Source of the DNA: Priapulus caudatus | Taxonomy: Eukaryota > Priapulida > Priapulimorpha > Priapulimorphida > Priapulidae | Reading direction: 5' to 3' | Length of the DNA: 20,441 bases | Assembly: GCF_000485595.1 (NCBI RefSeq) | Contig: NW_014577386.1 | Span: 279,533-299,973 of the forward strand | Shown: piece after piece, positions 1 to 8,782 of the stretch | Layout of the letters: each line of letters opens with the position of its first letter | Position numbering within the stretch: position 1 is the stretch's first letter | The notes under the pieces: generated by a model | Databases searched by the model: none | Told to the model about the DNA's origin: nothing | Seen by the model: only the letters and a program-made list of their open reading frames with translations | Program-made: the position numbers and the translations under genes

Positions 1-439
1 TACCCTGGTACTATCTAATATGCCGGACCGTACCTCGCCTACTCCACTAACGAGTCTAGGGAGTCGCCTACGCCTACTCCCTAACCCTAACCTTAACCCT
101 AATCCTAACCCTAACCATATCAAATAGTGACCAGGGTACGTTCCGGTATACCGGACCGTACCCAGGGTACGTTCTGGCATAGCTCTAGTACTATAGCCCG
201 CTTACATTAACTGCCGCTGCCAGCGGCAGTTAATCTAAGCGGGCTATAGTACTAGAGCTATGCCAGAACGTACCCTGGGTACGGTCCGGTATACCGGAAC
301 GTACCCTGGTCACTATTTGATATGGTTAGGGTTAGGATTAGGGTTAAGGTTAGGGTTAGGGAGTAGGCGTAGGCGACTCCCTAGACTCGTTAGTGGAGTA
401 GGCGAGGTACGGTCCGGCATATTAGATAGTACCAGGGTA
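1..439. repeat. 439-bp near-perfect palindrome with telomere-like repeats (foldback element)
   Basis: The left arm 1-219 is the reverse complement of 221-439 around a central C at 220. I paired the arms block by block and found one mismatch, position 205 against 235. The arms carry degenerate telomere-type hexamers: CCCTAA runs at about 87-117 and the matching TTAGGG runs at about 325-360, with variants such as TTAGGA and TTAAGG. Near the centre lie a GC-rich hairpin core (CTGCCGCTG C CAGCGGCAG) and nested small palindromes such as CCGGTATACCGG. The left end is the window edge, so the element may be longer. No transposase is visible. It could be a non-autonomous foldback transposon or an inverted subtelomere-like repeat. 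Confidence 0.9.
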
Positions 440-495
440 TGTTCCAGTATACCGGACCGTACCCAGGGTACATTCCGGCAGTACCCTGGGGGACA
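440..495 (+). repeat. Degenerate direct copy of the palindrome's inner block
   Basis: Bases 440-480 repeat the block at 139-179 of the palindrome (GTTCC.GTATACCGGACCG followed by TACCCAGGGTAC) with only a few substitutions. The repeated family therefore continues past the symmetric part, and the right border lies near 495. The composition then changes to ordinary AT-rich DNA. Confidence 0.75.
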
Positions 496-499
496 TAGA

Positions 500-1170
500 C
501 CCTCTCAGCTATAGTAATAATACATGTATTAAAACACAGGTAAGAATTGCAACACAAAATATAACTTTATAAGTCCTTTAACATGTTTAATGGCACTAAA
601 AAGGAAACACACTTGATCACGTTGATGAGTAGCTCTGATTGATACACAGGTCAGGGTGAGAAGTCGGTGTGACAATTAGGCCTACTAATAATTGCCACTG
701 AGATGTTCAGGTCATGATTGTGTATTCGGGACCTTAACACTTTGACTGCCAGACTTTATGCATGAAAGTAACTGCCACCACCAGAGGTTTTCTGCCTTTT
801 TCGATTATTTCTAACAAAATTGGGATAATTATTTAATAGGCAAAGAACCTCTTGTTATAGGGCCTATAGCATTTGGAAGAACAAGACTCAAACTTTCTAA
901 TGATACCAAATGTTTATTGATATAAAAAAAGACAAGATAATCCTCTTCAATCTCAAGAATACAACTATTTTCGACTTTTGGTTGAAATTCACTAAAAAGT
1001 GGAGAAAAACAAGTTTGAAAATGCAAGTGTCTTTTAGAGTCAATCTCACTACCAGGTGGCATATTTCTTTATTCCTATGGGTTAAACATATATATTCTAG
1101 ATACCAAATATAACATCTCTATCTAGTAATACATAAGTAATATTCTAATTCTAATCTATTAGTATTTCTA
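500..1170. other. AT-rich non-coding stretch
   Basis: I see no splice-bounded coding exon, RNA gene or clear repeat here. Short open frames exist on both strands near 829-1113, but they overlap each other, are AT-rich and resemble no family I know. Confidence 0.5.
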
Positions 1171-1176
1171 ATAGTA

Positions 1177-1407
1177 TTAGTAATATCTAGGTTCAGATTG
1201 CTGAGGTGAATTATTGTCATCATCATCACTATCAGCTAGCTGACCACTATGTTTATCATCATTTGACTCGTACTCGTCGTCCTGACGAGCAAAACCGGCT
1301 TCATTTACTGATTCATCAGCAGATGCCAAATAATCATCCACAGAATCAGAATCCGCAAAAATCTCGGCCAGTGCTTCAGCCTGTGTATATCGAATACGGC
1401 GAGCCAT
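1177..1407 (-). CDS. Small acidic ORF, possible transposon-derived fragment
   Basis: An ORF of about 77 residues starts at the ATG at 1407. It begins MARRIRYTQAEALAEIF and then becomes very acidic and Ser-rich (DSDSVDDY, DDEYESNDD, DSDDDDNN) before a stop at 1177. A short basic start followed by an acidic low-complexity stretch is what one sees at the N-terminus of piggyBac-type transposases and their domesticated relatives, but no catalytic DDD region follows, so any such element is a fragment. An open frame continues upstream to 1503 with a hydrophobic stretch that looks unrelated. It could equally be a chance ORF over GAT/TCA-rich DNA. I do not recognise the protein with certainty. Confidence 0.3.
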   Translation of the reverse strand: MARRIRYTQAEALAEIFADSDSVDDYLASADESVNEAGFARQDDEYESNDDKHSGQLADSDDDDNNSPQQSEPRYY

Positions 1408-1558
1408 CTCACTGCAAATGAGTGTGACAAAGGTCAATGTTGCTTCAATGGTAAGAACCACGTACACGACTGGTTGATGATCGAGGGACTGATTTCGTGA
1501 CATCTAGCAGATACTTTATGAACTAATCTTTCGTGTTGTGAAATAAAACCTGATTGAC

Positions 1559-1609
1559 AGAAATTTCCGTCTGGTAGTCAAGCGATTTTTAACCAAAGAC
1601 GGAAATCTC
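1559..1609. repeat. Short imperfect inverted repeat
   Basis: GAAATTTCCGTCT (about 1561-1573) is matched by AGACGGAAATCTC (about 1598-1610), with one mismatch and a spacer of about 24 bases. It could fold as a hairpin or mark the end of a small repeat. No function can be assigned. Confidence 0.5.
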
Positions 1610-1639
1610 CTTATTGGCAGTCAGTGTTAAGCGTCCCCC

Positions 1640-2140
1640 ATGGAGTTTGCCAATAGCTAATTTCGAGGCTTAATTCCTTCTGATGAAGATGTTGACCACC
1701 TTATCCATTTGCAAAGGGAGGTCCTTGTGGAGCAAACAGAAACAGGAGGGCATTCAGTCTGACGTTACCCCTGAAGACCCACCCAGTGCCACTGCTACTA
1801 AAAAGTTTGTTTTTTTAAGTTTGATTGATTTTTTTCTGAGCCTGCAAACGAGGGGGGCCGTACGCTGGCTCCGCCCCATGCTGGATACACCACTGACTAG
1901 GGATACACGGTTAAAGCTACGCTGGCCCACACCTGTAGAGGCTAGAGCTAATACACATTGTAATAGTTGACATACACTGTTACACATAATATGAATATAA
2001 AGATGCACATATCATGCACAACGTATATTTATACTACAGTATGTACTACTCAGTATTATGTACTACTATTGTATATACTACAATGTACTATTCAGCTATA
2101 CAGAGTATATATATGTATTACTGTCAGTATGCAGTATACA
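1640..2140. other. Non-coding upstream region with TA-rich simple sequence
   Basis: This stretch lies between the acidic ORF and the aminotransferase gene. From about 1970 to 2140 it is low-complexity, with repeated TGTACTACT/TATACTAC-like words. I found no convincing TATA box, CpG-rich promoter or upstream exon in it. A leader exon for the downstream gene could be hidden here but cannot be recognised. Confidence 0.4.
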
Positions 2141-2144
2141 ATGC

Positions 2145-5100
2145 ATGTATACTGTGAATATTCTTGAATTTCTAGGTGGGAAGAAACTTTTTACTCCCGG
2201 ACCCCTGTGTACCAGCAAGACTGTGAAAGAGGCTATGCTGCTGGACTATGGATCCAGAGATACAACTTTCATTGAAACTGTCAAGTACATCAGAGAAAAG
2301 CTTTTGGATGTCGCAGGTTCGTTTGGGCTATAATAGATAATGAAGATAGAGCATGTTGTTTTTAATCATTTGAATACATTTAAATATTAATTATATAATT
2401 AATCCATTATTTGCTGACTGTAGGATGATCCAATACATGTATAATTTATATATGACCAAGAGCCCATTATATGGGCTATATACTATGAACTCATGATATA
2501 ATTTACCCATCATTTTGGAGCCAGTTCTATCAATTCATATATACATATACATATATATATATATAATCATGTCATCATGTATCATGTATCAAGGAAGATA
2601 GCAAGTGGGAATCTTTCGTGTGATTATTGATAGAATTATCATTCCTGTACATGAATATAGGACCTCAATAACATAATAAAGATTTCTTTGCATAGGTGTT
2701 GATCCATCTCAGTACACATGTGTACCTCTGCAGGGGAGTGGCACCTATGCATTAGAAGCTGTTATATCAAGTACAGTACCTCGGCAAGGCGGGAAGGTAC
2801 GCATGATGTATTCCACACCTGTCAAAATAACTATATAGCAATGGAAACACATTAGCCTGCAGAAAAGTACTAATTATCTGCCATGGTATGATTAATGCTC
2901 TAAATAATCAAAAGTCCATTAATTATAATATATATATGACAATGTTTACTAAATACAATAAAACCTGACAGAGTTTGTGTTACGTTGAACCTATATATCT
3001 TTATATATCTGATTCTGGAAATAAAACTGACACTGTACATTCATTTATTCAATGAGCTAAGCAATGATTATACTTCCATTTTGTCCATTTATCCATTTTG
3101 TGCCTAAGATTCTATGATGTAGTAGAAGGAATTATGCCAGGAAACAGATGGCACAAGAATAAATTGGGAACAGTATCATATCCAACTGTATGTATCATAT
3201 AGAGTTCTTCTCTGTAATGGCTGTTTAGGTATGTGTTGTAAAATGCATATAGGGGTCGGTCAATGTTACAATTGTAAAATGTGACAGTGTGATTTGGTAC
3301 TATATGTAGGAATTTATTTCAGCTATCCATTGCGATTTATCACTCCCATACTCTACATCATATGTAGCAGCTAGCTGTTGCAGCATTTCCTTACCCTTTG
3401 AGGCAGCATATATCTAGCTAAGCAATGATTATACTTCCATTTTGTTCATTTATCCATTTTGTGCCTAAGATTCTATGATGTAGTAGAAGGAATTATGCCA
3501 GGAAACAGATGGCACAATAATAAATTGGGAACAGTATCATATCCAACTGTATGTATCATATAGAGTTCTTCTCTGTAATGGCTGTTTAGGTATGTGTTGT
3601 AAAATGCATATAGGGGTCGGTCAATGTTACAATTGTTAAATGTGACAGTGTGATTTGGTACTATGTAGAAATTTATTTCAGCTATCCATTGCGATTTATC
3701 ACTCCCATACTTCCTATAGGTCACAGTTAATCGCGAGTAAACATTACCGTAATTAAGCAGCATGGATTGACATTTTTTCTTTAGGTGTTGGTCCTAGCCA
3801 ATGGGGCATATGGAATGCGAGTATCAAGGATATGTAAAGCACATAATATAGACCACGTATTGTGCCGCTTTCCTGATGAAGAAAAAGTCAGGGTACGATT
3901 TCTTAAATTAATTTTGCTACCATTCAATAATTATTTTATTAGAGTTATTCCTTATATTTATATTCATTAGTTATTCATTTTGCTTTTCTCCAATGCAGTA
4001 ATAATAATGTTTTACAAGTATATTTGATAGGTATATTCTGAATATAATGGTTATTGGGTCACGTGTAAGGTAATGGTTATTGGGTCACGTGTAAGGTAAT
4101 GGTTATTGGGTCACGTGTAAGGTAACGCTTATTTGATACATTCTGAAGTGATATAGGGTCTTATAGTAGAATATGGCATGGTCATTTAATTGTTGAAAGC
4201 CGGCAGCAGCCAACGTGAACTTTTTATAGATATATATATATATATGTGTGTGTTGTGTGTGTGTGCGCGTGCGTGCGTGCATGCACGCGTGTGTAGTTTT
4301 GTTATTATTTTGTATTGTTTTTTTCCGCAGGTAGAAGTCGTGGAAGAAGCCCTTAAACAAGATACTTTCACCAACGTTTCTATAGTACATTGTGAAACAA
4401 GTTCAGGCGTCATCAATCCTGTAGAAGATGTGGGGTTGCTATTGAAAAGATACACAGGTTTGTGTTTTCAATTAGCTGTGCCATTTGTGATTGATATTCT
4501 GTGCGTCATGTAGTAATTACATTATATGGACACTGCTGGTTATTGCAGAATCTAATGTGACAGCTGTTGTCAAATGCTTACTAAGAAATTCACTGTGAAT
4601 CATGAATACCCGAGCTTTATATAGCCGTGCAATTATTCATCGGTCTTGATCATTATAGCAGGTTAGACGTGGATGCTTTCATATGGTAATGGCTCGTGAA
4701 TTTCAGATGCTACTTACTTTGTGGATGCAATGAGCAGCTTTGGGGCGATTCCCCTCGACATGGTTGCATGTGGTGTCGACTACTTGGTTAGTTCGGCGAA
4801 CAAGTGCATCGAAGGCATACCGGGATTCTCATATGTTATCGCAAATCGAGAAAAGCTATTTAACAGCAAAGGTATATATATATAGATAGGTTCGAGTTGG
4901 TGCTTTTGTGGAGCGGTGAAAACTAATTCCTCCTTTATCATTTAGAAGCATTACTGATTGAAAGAGTTTTAGATGTGACAAATTTGTGGATATATGTTCA
5001 ATCTATGTACAATATAAGAAACAATGTGTATAGGTTTATATCTTCTTGAAAACCTCATTTATTTTAGGATGGAGTAGGACACTATCATTCGACCTTGTGG

Positions 5101-7010
5101 AACAGTGTGAAGGATTAGATCAAAATGGTCAATTCAGGTTCACCCCTCCTACCCATGTCATGCTGGCATTCAAACAGGCATTAATTGAACTGGAACAAGA
5201 AGGTGGCGTCAAAGGAAGAGCCCGCAGGTATTTGGCTCATTGCATGAATGTCAAATATTGTCTCTACAACAATGACCGATATCCTGAGGTATTTGTCATT
5301 TTGAACTATTTTGACATTTTCTTATTTTCTTAAAACTGCATTAATCTATGATGTATGAGGTCCACCATTATTATATCGTGAATTTATCATCATTAATTAA
5401 TTAATTAAATAATCAAAAACCTGTGATTATAGTATCACTTCATGTGCATGCACGTACATCACAGGGAATGTAGTGAGTCGTAATTAACATGGTATGTGAG
5501 AGAAAGTATGATTGGGACAGTTACATGTTTACCAGTACACTCTGCTGGTGACAAACATTATGACTCGCGAACAACCCTCCATTATTTTACGGTTTACAAA
5601 CTCACGCATGCGACTTGAACTGCAACTGGCACATACAAACCACGCTACACTTGCACCAATCGAGTGCCAAGAATTCGGTCTTTTCATAACCAATTTTGGA
5701 AAGTATATGGTAAAGACAATAGCAATTGTGCATACCAGATATAAAGAGAACCGATCAGTGCTGCGGGATGGCATGACGAAACTCGGTTTTAGAGAGTTGC
5801 TGGATGACTCACACAGAGGTTACATCATCACTTCCTACCATTTCCCGAACGACCCCAACTTCGATTTTAAGACGTTTTACACACGTCTAGGTGACTTGGG
5901 TATGTGCTGTCATCATTTGTAGTTGACTATATATAGTTTCCTTTGCATGCAGTGTGTTGTGTGCAATGGCATATGGGCCTAAAGTTTCCTATCCATGGCT
6001 AATGGTACTTTTGAGTTTTCACTCTGACCTTTTCTGAGTATCTTCTATAGGTGATTGTTATAGTTATTGCCATATTCACTGCTGTACTATTCTTTCACTC
6101 CATATCACTACCGGCAGAGTTTTGTTAAGTTAGTAATGGTGTCACATCGCAGTTAAACCTTTTTTTAAATTTCAGGCAAGGTAATTCGAGCATTTAAACT
6201 ACATTTGTCAATGTGATTGTGCCAATTTAATCGATGCTTTATTACACAGCATCAACAAGTCTGTGATATACGATACGTGAAGCTTGTTAGAATTATTATA
6301 TATTTTAAGTCTATGCACGAACCTATGTAAACTCTTTGTTGGAACTAATTCTGCATTGAAAAATTATAGTAAAAACTCGCGTATAAGAACCTGCATTTTT
6401 CCACGTTAGCCGAAAAAGGTTCTTATATAATTGGTGTTTACTGGGAAATTAGGCTATTTCGGTTCTTAAATAGGTTCTTATTTTTTTAAGAAAAAAATAC
6501 GCTTGTTGCTGGTAGAATATTGGTGCGGTCCATTGTTTATATAAACTATGCATATAATTATGTCTAAATGACTGCAATCTAGACAAATACAAACCCTATT
6601 CTAGGTTATCTTATTTCTTTTTTGTTTTAGTTGATTTATGAATTTTTAAGTGTTAACTGAATTTTATCAAATAAGAACCTGTTTCAAATTGTAGGCTAAA
6701 GCAGGTTCTTATGTCAAGCGGGTCTAAATGGAAAATCTTGCCCTAACAGGTTCTTATACACTGGTTTTTACTGTAATTGATATCTAATGGGAGTAGTAGA
6801 CCTTCAGCAACTCTCAAATACAAAAAATACTCCAACGGGCTCTCGCTTTTTGTTTCAGATCAGGTTATATACCCAGGGAAGATGACAGAGGTAGATTGCT
6901 TCAGGATAGGTAACATTGGGCATCTATTTCCAGCCGACATGCGAAAGCTTCTGGATTGCATAGAGCATGTGTGCAATGAAATGCGCCTAAAGATTCCTAT
7001 CGTTGGCTAA
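2145..7010 (+). CDS. 2-aminoethylphosphonate-pyruvate aminotransferase-like enzyme, eight exons
   Basis: Exons are 2176-2316 (or from ATG 2145 if unspliced), 2696-2796, 3785-3892, 4331-4457, 4707-4871, 5068-5227, 5739-5899 and 6859-7010. All introns are GT..AG, phases agree throughout, and the frame is unbroken to TAA at 7010. The product is about 372 residues plus a short N-terminus, close to the usual size of bacterial PhnW. The family transfers the amino group of 2-aminoethylphosphonate to pyruvate, giving phosphonoacetaldehyde and alanine, with PLP. Visible motifs are [17 protein letters not shown] near the start, [13 protein letters not shown] in exon 2, [14 protein letters not shown] and [13 protein letters not shown] in exon 5 (the Lys of SANK is the expected PLP lysine), and [10 protein letters not shown] near the C-terminus. 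The ATG at 2145 sits directly upstream in frame, but TTTCTAG at 2169-2175 is also a possible splice acceptor. Other class V aminotransferases are less likely because of the SANKC and FRIGNIG motifs. Confidence 0.9.
3055..3351 (+). repeat. Tandem duplication in intron 2, first copy
   Basis: This block, starting AGCTAAGCAATGATTATAC, is repeated at 3416-3710 with a 361-bp offset and only a few substitutions and small indels, for example TGTCCATT against TGTTCATT. Both copies lie in the intron between the second and third aminotransferase exons and have no splice-bounded coding content. Confidence 0.92.
3416..3710 (+). repeat. Tandem duplication in intron 2, second copy
   Basis: Near-identical to 3055-3351. 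Similarity begins at AGCTAAGCAATG and ends at CACTCCCATAC. About 64 bases of unique sequence separate the copies. The high identity indicates a recent event that lengthened the intron without touching either flanking exon. Confidence 0.92.
4045..4122 (+). repeat. 26-bp minisatellite, three identical units, each with CACGTG
   Basis: Three perfect copies of a 26-bp unit lie at 4045-4070, 4071-4096 and 4097-4122 in the third intron of the aminotransferase gene. The unit is TAATGGTTATTGGGTCAC plus GTGTAAGG. Each unit contains the E-box palindrome CACGTG inside GGTCACGTG, so three bHLH-type binding motifs sit at 26-bp spacing. Regulatory use is inference. Confidence 0.93.
4227..4297. repeat. TA/GT/GC microsatellite
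   Basis: A run of TA dinucleotides passes into TG/TGTTG and then GCGTGCGTGCATGC-type alternating purine-pyrimidine sequence, just upstream of the exon at 4331. Such tracts are prone to slippage and can adopt Z-DNA. Confidence 0.85.
5955..6297 (+). repeat. Decayed duplicate of the gene's 3' end, lying in the last intron
   Basis: From about 5955 the sequence parallels the end of the last exon and its 3' flank (6965-7111, then 7583-7745). GCCTAAAG.TTCCTATC..TGGCTAATGGT is shared, and the similarity continues through CTTTCACT.CATATCACTAC, TAGTAATGGTGTCAC, GCATTTAAAC and AACATCAACAA-like words. The copy keeps the TAA of the coding end but its frame is broken, so it is an exon remnant rather than a usable alternative last exon. 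Confidence 0.8.
6367..6773. mobile_element. 407-bp MITE-like element with terminal inverted repeats and TA flanks
   Basis: The left end TAGTAAAAACTCGCGTATAA and the reverse complement of the right end, CAGTAAAAACCAGTGTATAA, form terminal inverted repeats of about 30 bases that continue into AGAACCTG. Each end is bordered by TA (6365-6366 and 6774-6775), the target duplication expected for Tc1/mariner-type insertion. The motif ATAAGAACCT or its complement recurs internally in both orientations, so the element could fold extensively. It has no transposase ORF and is therefore non-autonomous. It lies in the last intron of the aminotransferase gene, clear of the splice sites. Confidence 0.85.
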
Positions 7011-7111
7011 TGGTCCTTTTGAGTTTTTACGCTTGACCTCTTCTGTTGATCATTATAGATAATGACATACTCGCTGCAGTTCTTTCACTTCATATCACTA
7101 CGATCAGAGGT
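7011..7111 (+). other. Aminotransferase 3' flank / presumed 3' UTR (second copy of duplication)
   Basis: This follows TAA at 7010 and matches the duplicate at about 5990-6120. The matching sequence resumes at about 7583-7745, split by unrelated sequence. I saw no AATAAA close behind the stop codon; ATTAAA-type words occur near 7753, in AT-rich DNA. Confidence 0.55.
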
Positions 7112-7582
7112 TTATTGTATCGCTATCTCGATCCCTTGCCAGCAGTTTGAATCGGTGTAAGTAGGCCTATATTTATATATCGTATCGAGGTCCTAGCAAA
7201 GTGAGCAGTGCAAGTGATTGCCAAGCTATAGGGGGCCGGGGCATGCTCCCCTGGCAAATTTTTGAAAAAATTGTGCAATGTGGTGCATTTTAAGCTATTC
7301 TTAACACATTGTATCAGGAGTCTATCAATTGATAGACTCCTGATTGTATGAGACTCGATCTTGAATCTCTTTTTCAAGTTGTCAAATGTTTCGTAAGGGA
7401 GGCGGTGTTTTGGACAAATTTGCTCGCTCGTGTCAATGTATGGGAAACACTGTACCATCTATAAAAACAATAGAGCTATATATATATATGTGTGTATATC
7501 ACCATGACCATGGGTTATTGCCACGCTCTATTGTAGTATATGGGGCCCCTGCACACAGCCAAGTATCTATGCAACATGCACA
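7112..7582. repeat. About 470-bp insertion splitting the duplicated 3' flank
   Basis: The two 3'-flank copies align on both sides of this segment, but the segment is absent from the copy at 5955-6297, so it was inserted here or lost there. It contains a perfect 32-bp palindrome (7313-7344) and an AT/GT-rich patch (about 7479-7500). No ORF of known family, clear terminal inverted repeat or target duplication is visible. Confidence 0.6.
7313..7344. repeat. Perfect 32-bp palindrome
   Basis: ATCAGGAGTCTATCAA is followed directly by its reverse complement, TTGATAGACTCCTGAT, with no loop. No poly-T follows in a terminator-like position. It most likely belongs to the inserted segment. Confidence 0.9.
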
Positions 7583-7749
7583 CCTTAGTAATGGTGTCAC
7601 GTCACAGCTCAACCTTTTATATCACAGGCAGGGTGATTCAAGCATTTAAACCACGTGTGTCAACATGGTTGTGTGCCAATTTAAATGGATTTTTTTTTAA
7701 ACAACATCAACAATCCTGTGATATATCAAGCTTGTTAGGGTTATTTTTG

Positions 7750-8770
7750 AAATTAAAATGTAATACACAGATCTCTAATCATTGATTGTAAAGGCCTTAT
7801 CTGTAGCGTGGCTGCCAAAGTCGGTCTGTTTTTAAAAGTCGCGTGGCATTAACTCGGATGTTATAACGTTTCATGGCAGTAGTGCATGATAGTCATTAGT
7901 AACGTCATTCAAAGCTTGTCAATGTTACTGAACTTATTTTGACCATGAAATTGATCACGAATTATCATGTCTCCACTGTAATTAGTGTGCAAATACTGGA
8001 TGAAATCTAGAAATTCATATCAAAGAAAGTCGAAGAGAGCTGTGATTAGAGTTAAATAGAGTGAATAGACTATAGAGTGAAATATGCGGTTGTAATTCTG
8101 GGTACCATATATCTAACGCTGATCACAATCTAACCAAATATACTGCAAAATTAGGAATGAGATATGTGCACATTTCATATTTAATCGCTCACCTTGTTAC
8201 TGAACGTTAATTTTCAAAAATCTGTAAATAAGGACATTCGTGTGAATGCGTGTGTGCTAATGGTCGAGAAAATTGAAATTTATCATGTTGGTTGACTGTT
8301 ATATATATATATATGCATCAAGTTGATTTGGGTTTCGGTCCCACGTTGTCCAACACCGACATTTGTTTGGACTTTGGGAATTTCTTTCATGTTGTTAGTT
8401 ACATATATCAGGGCAATATTTGATATGAGAATATATACGGGTGAAGAAAGCTTCTATAAACAAAATAATAAGTTTAAAATAAAATATAAAAGCACCAGTA
8501 TTTTATTAATAAATATATTTAGTAAGTTTGTGTTACTGAAATGACTTCTTAGCTAACTAAATCAATTATTAGTGAAGTTAAAATTCTCTATACAAATTAG
8601 GTCGATGCTATACATATATGCAAAATAAGTTATAAACAAACAAGTTAATAATATATTAATATTTTCTGACCGTGACAATCATCTAAATGAAAGCAATGAC
8701 ATATATATTGCAGGGTATGTTTTTCATTGTGGTTTCTTCGTTTTCTTTATCAATCCATACGTTTGCAAAT
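7750..8770. other. AT-rich intergenic region between convergent genes
   Basis: This separates the plus-strand aminotransferase from the minus-strand kinase, whose 3' ends face each other. I see only low-complexity AT sequence, a short TA run near 8300-8315, and a 73-codon AT-rich open frame near 8323-8544 without a recognisable motif. Confidence 0.5.
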
Positions 8771-8776
8771 AGCTCG

Positions 8777-8782
8777 TTTATT
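8777..8782 (-). promoter_or_regulatory. Poly(A) signal AATAAA overlapping the stop codon
   Basis: On the minus strand the kinase reading frame ends TCT CAA TAA ACG. The TAA stop at 8778-8780 lies inside the canonical hexamer AATAAA. If it is used, cleavage would fall some 10-30 bases later, giving a very short 3' UTR. Confidence 0.5.

Noticed and set aside
1-439. Chromosome end (true telomere)
   Set aside because: The TTAGGG-type repeats are short, degenerate and mirror-symmetric within a palindrome, with non-telomeric sequence on both sides.
1967-2175. Coding extension upstream of the aminotransferase
   Set aside because: The open frames through the TA-rich simple sequence give low-complexity Tyr/Val/Cys-rich strings unlike the family. 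Only the short stretch from ATG 2145 is plausible.
5228-5738. Open frames running through the aminotransferase exon borders as unspliced coding
   Set aside because: The family alignment resumes exactly at GT..AG borders, with RAR joined to RYKENR. The read-through sequence does not match the family.
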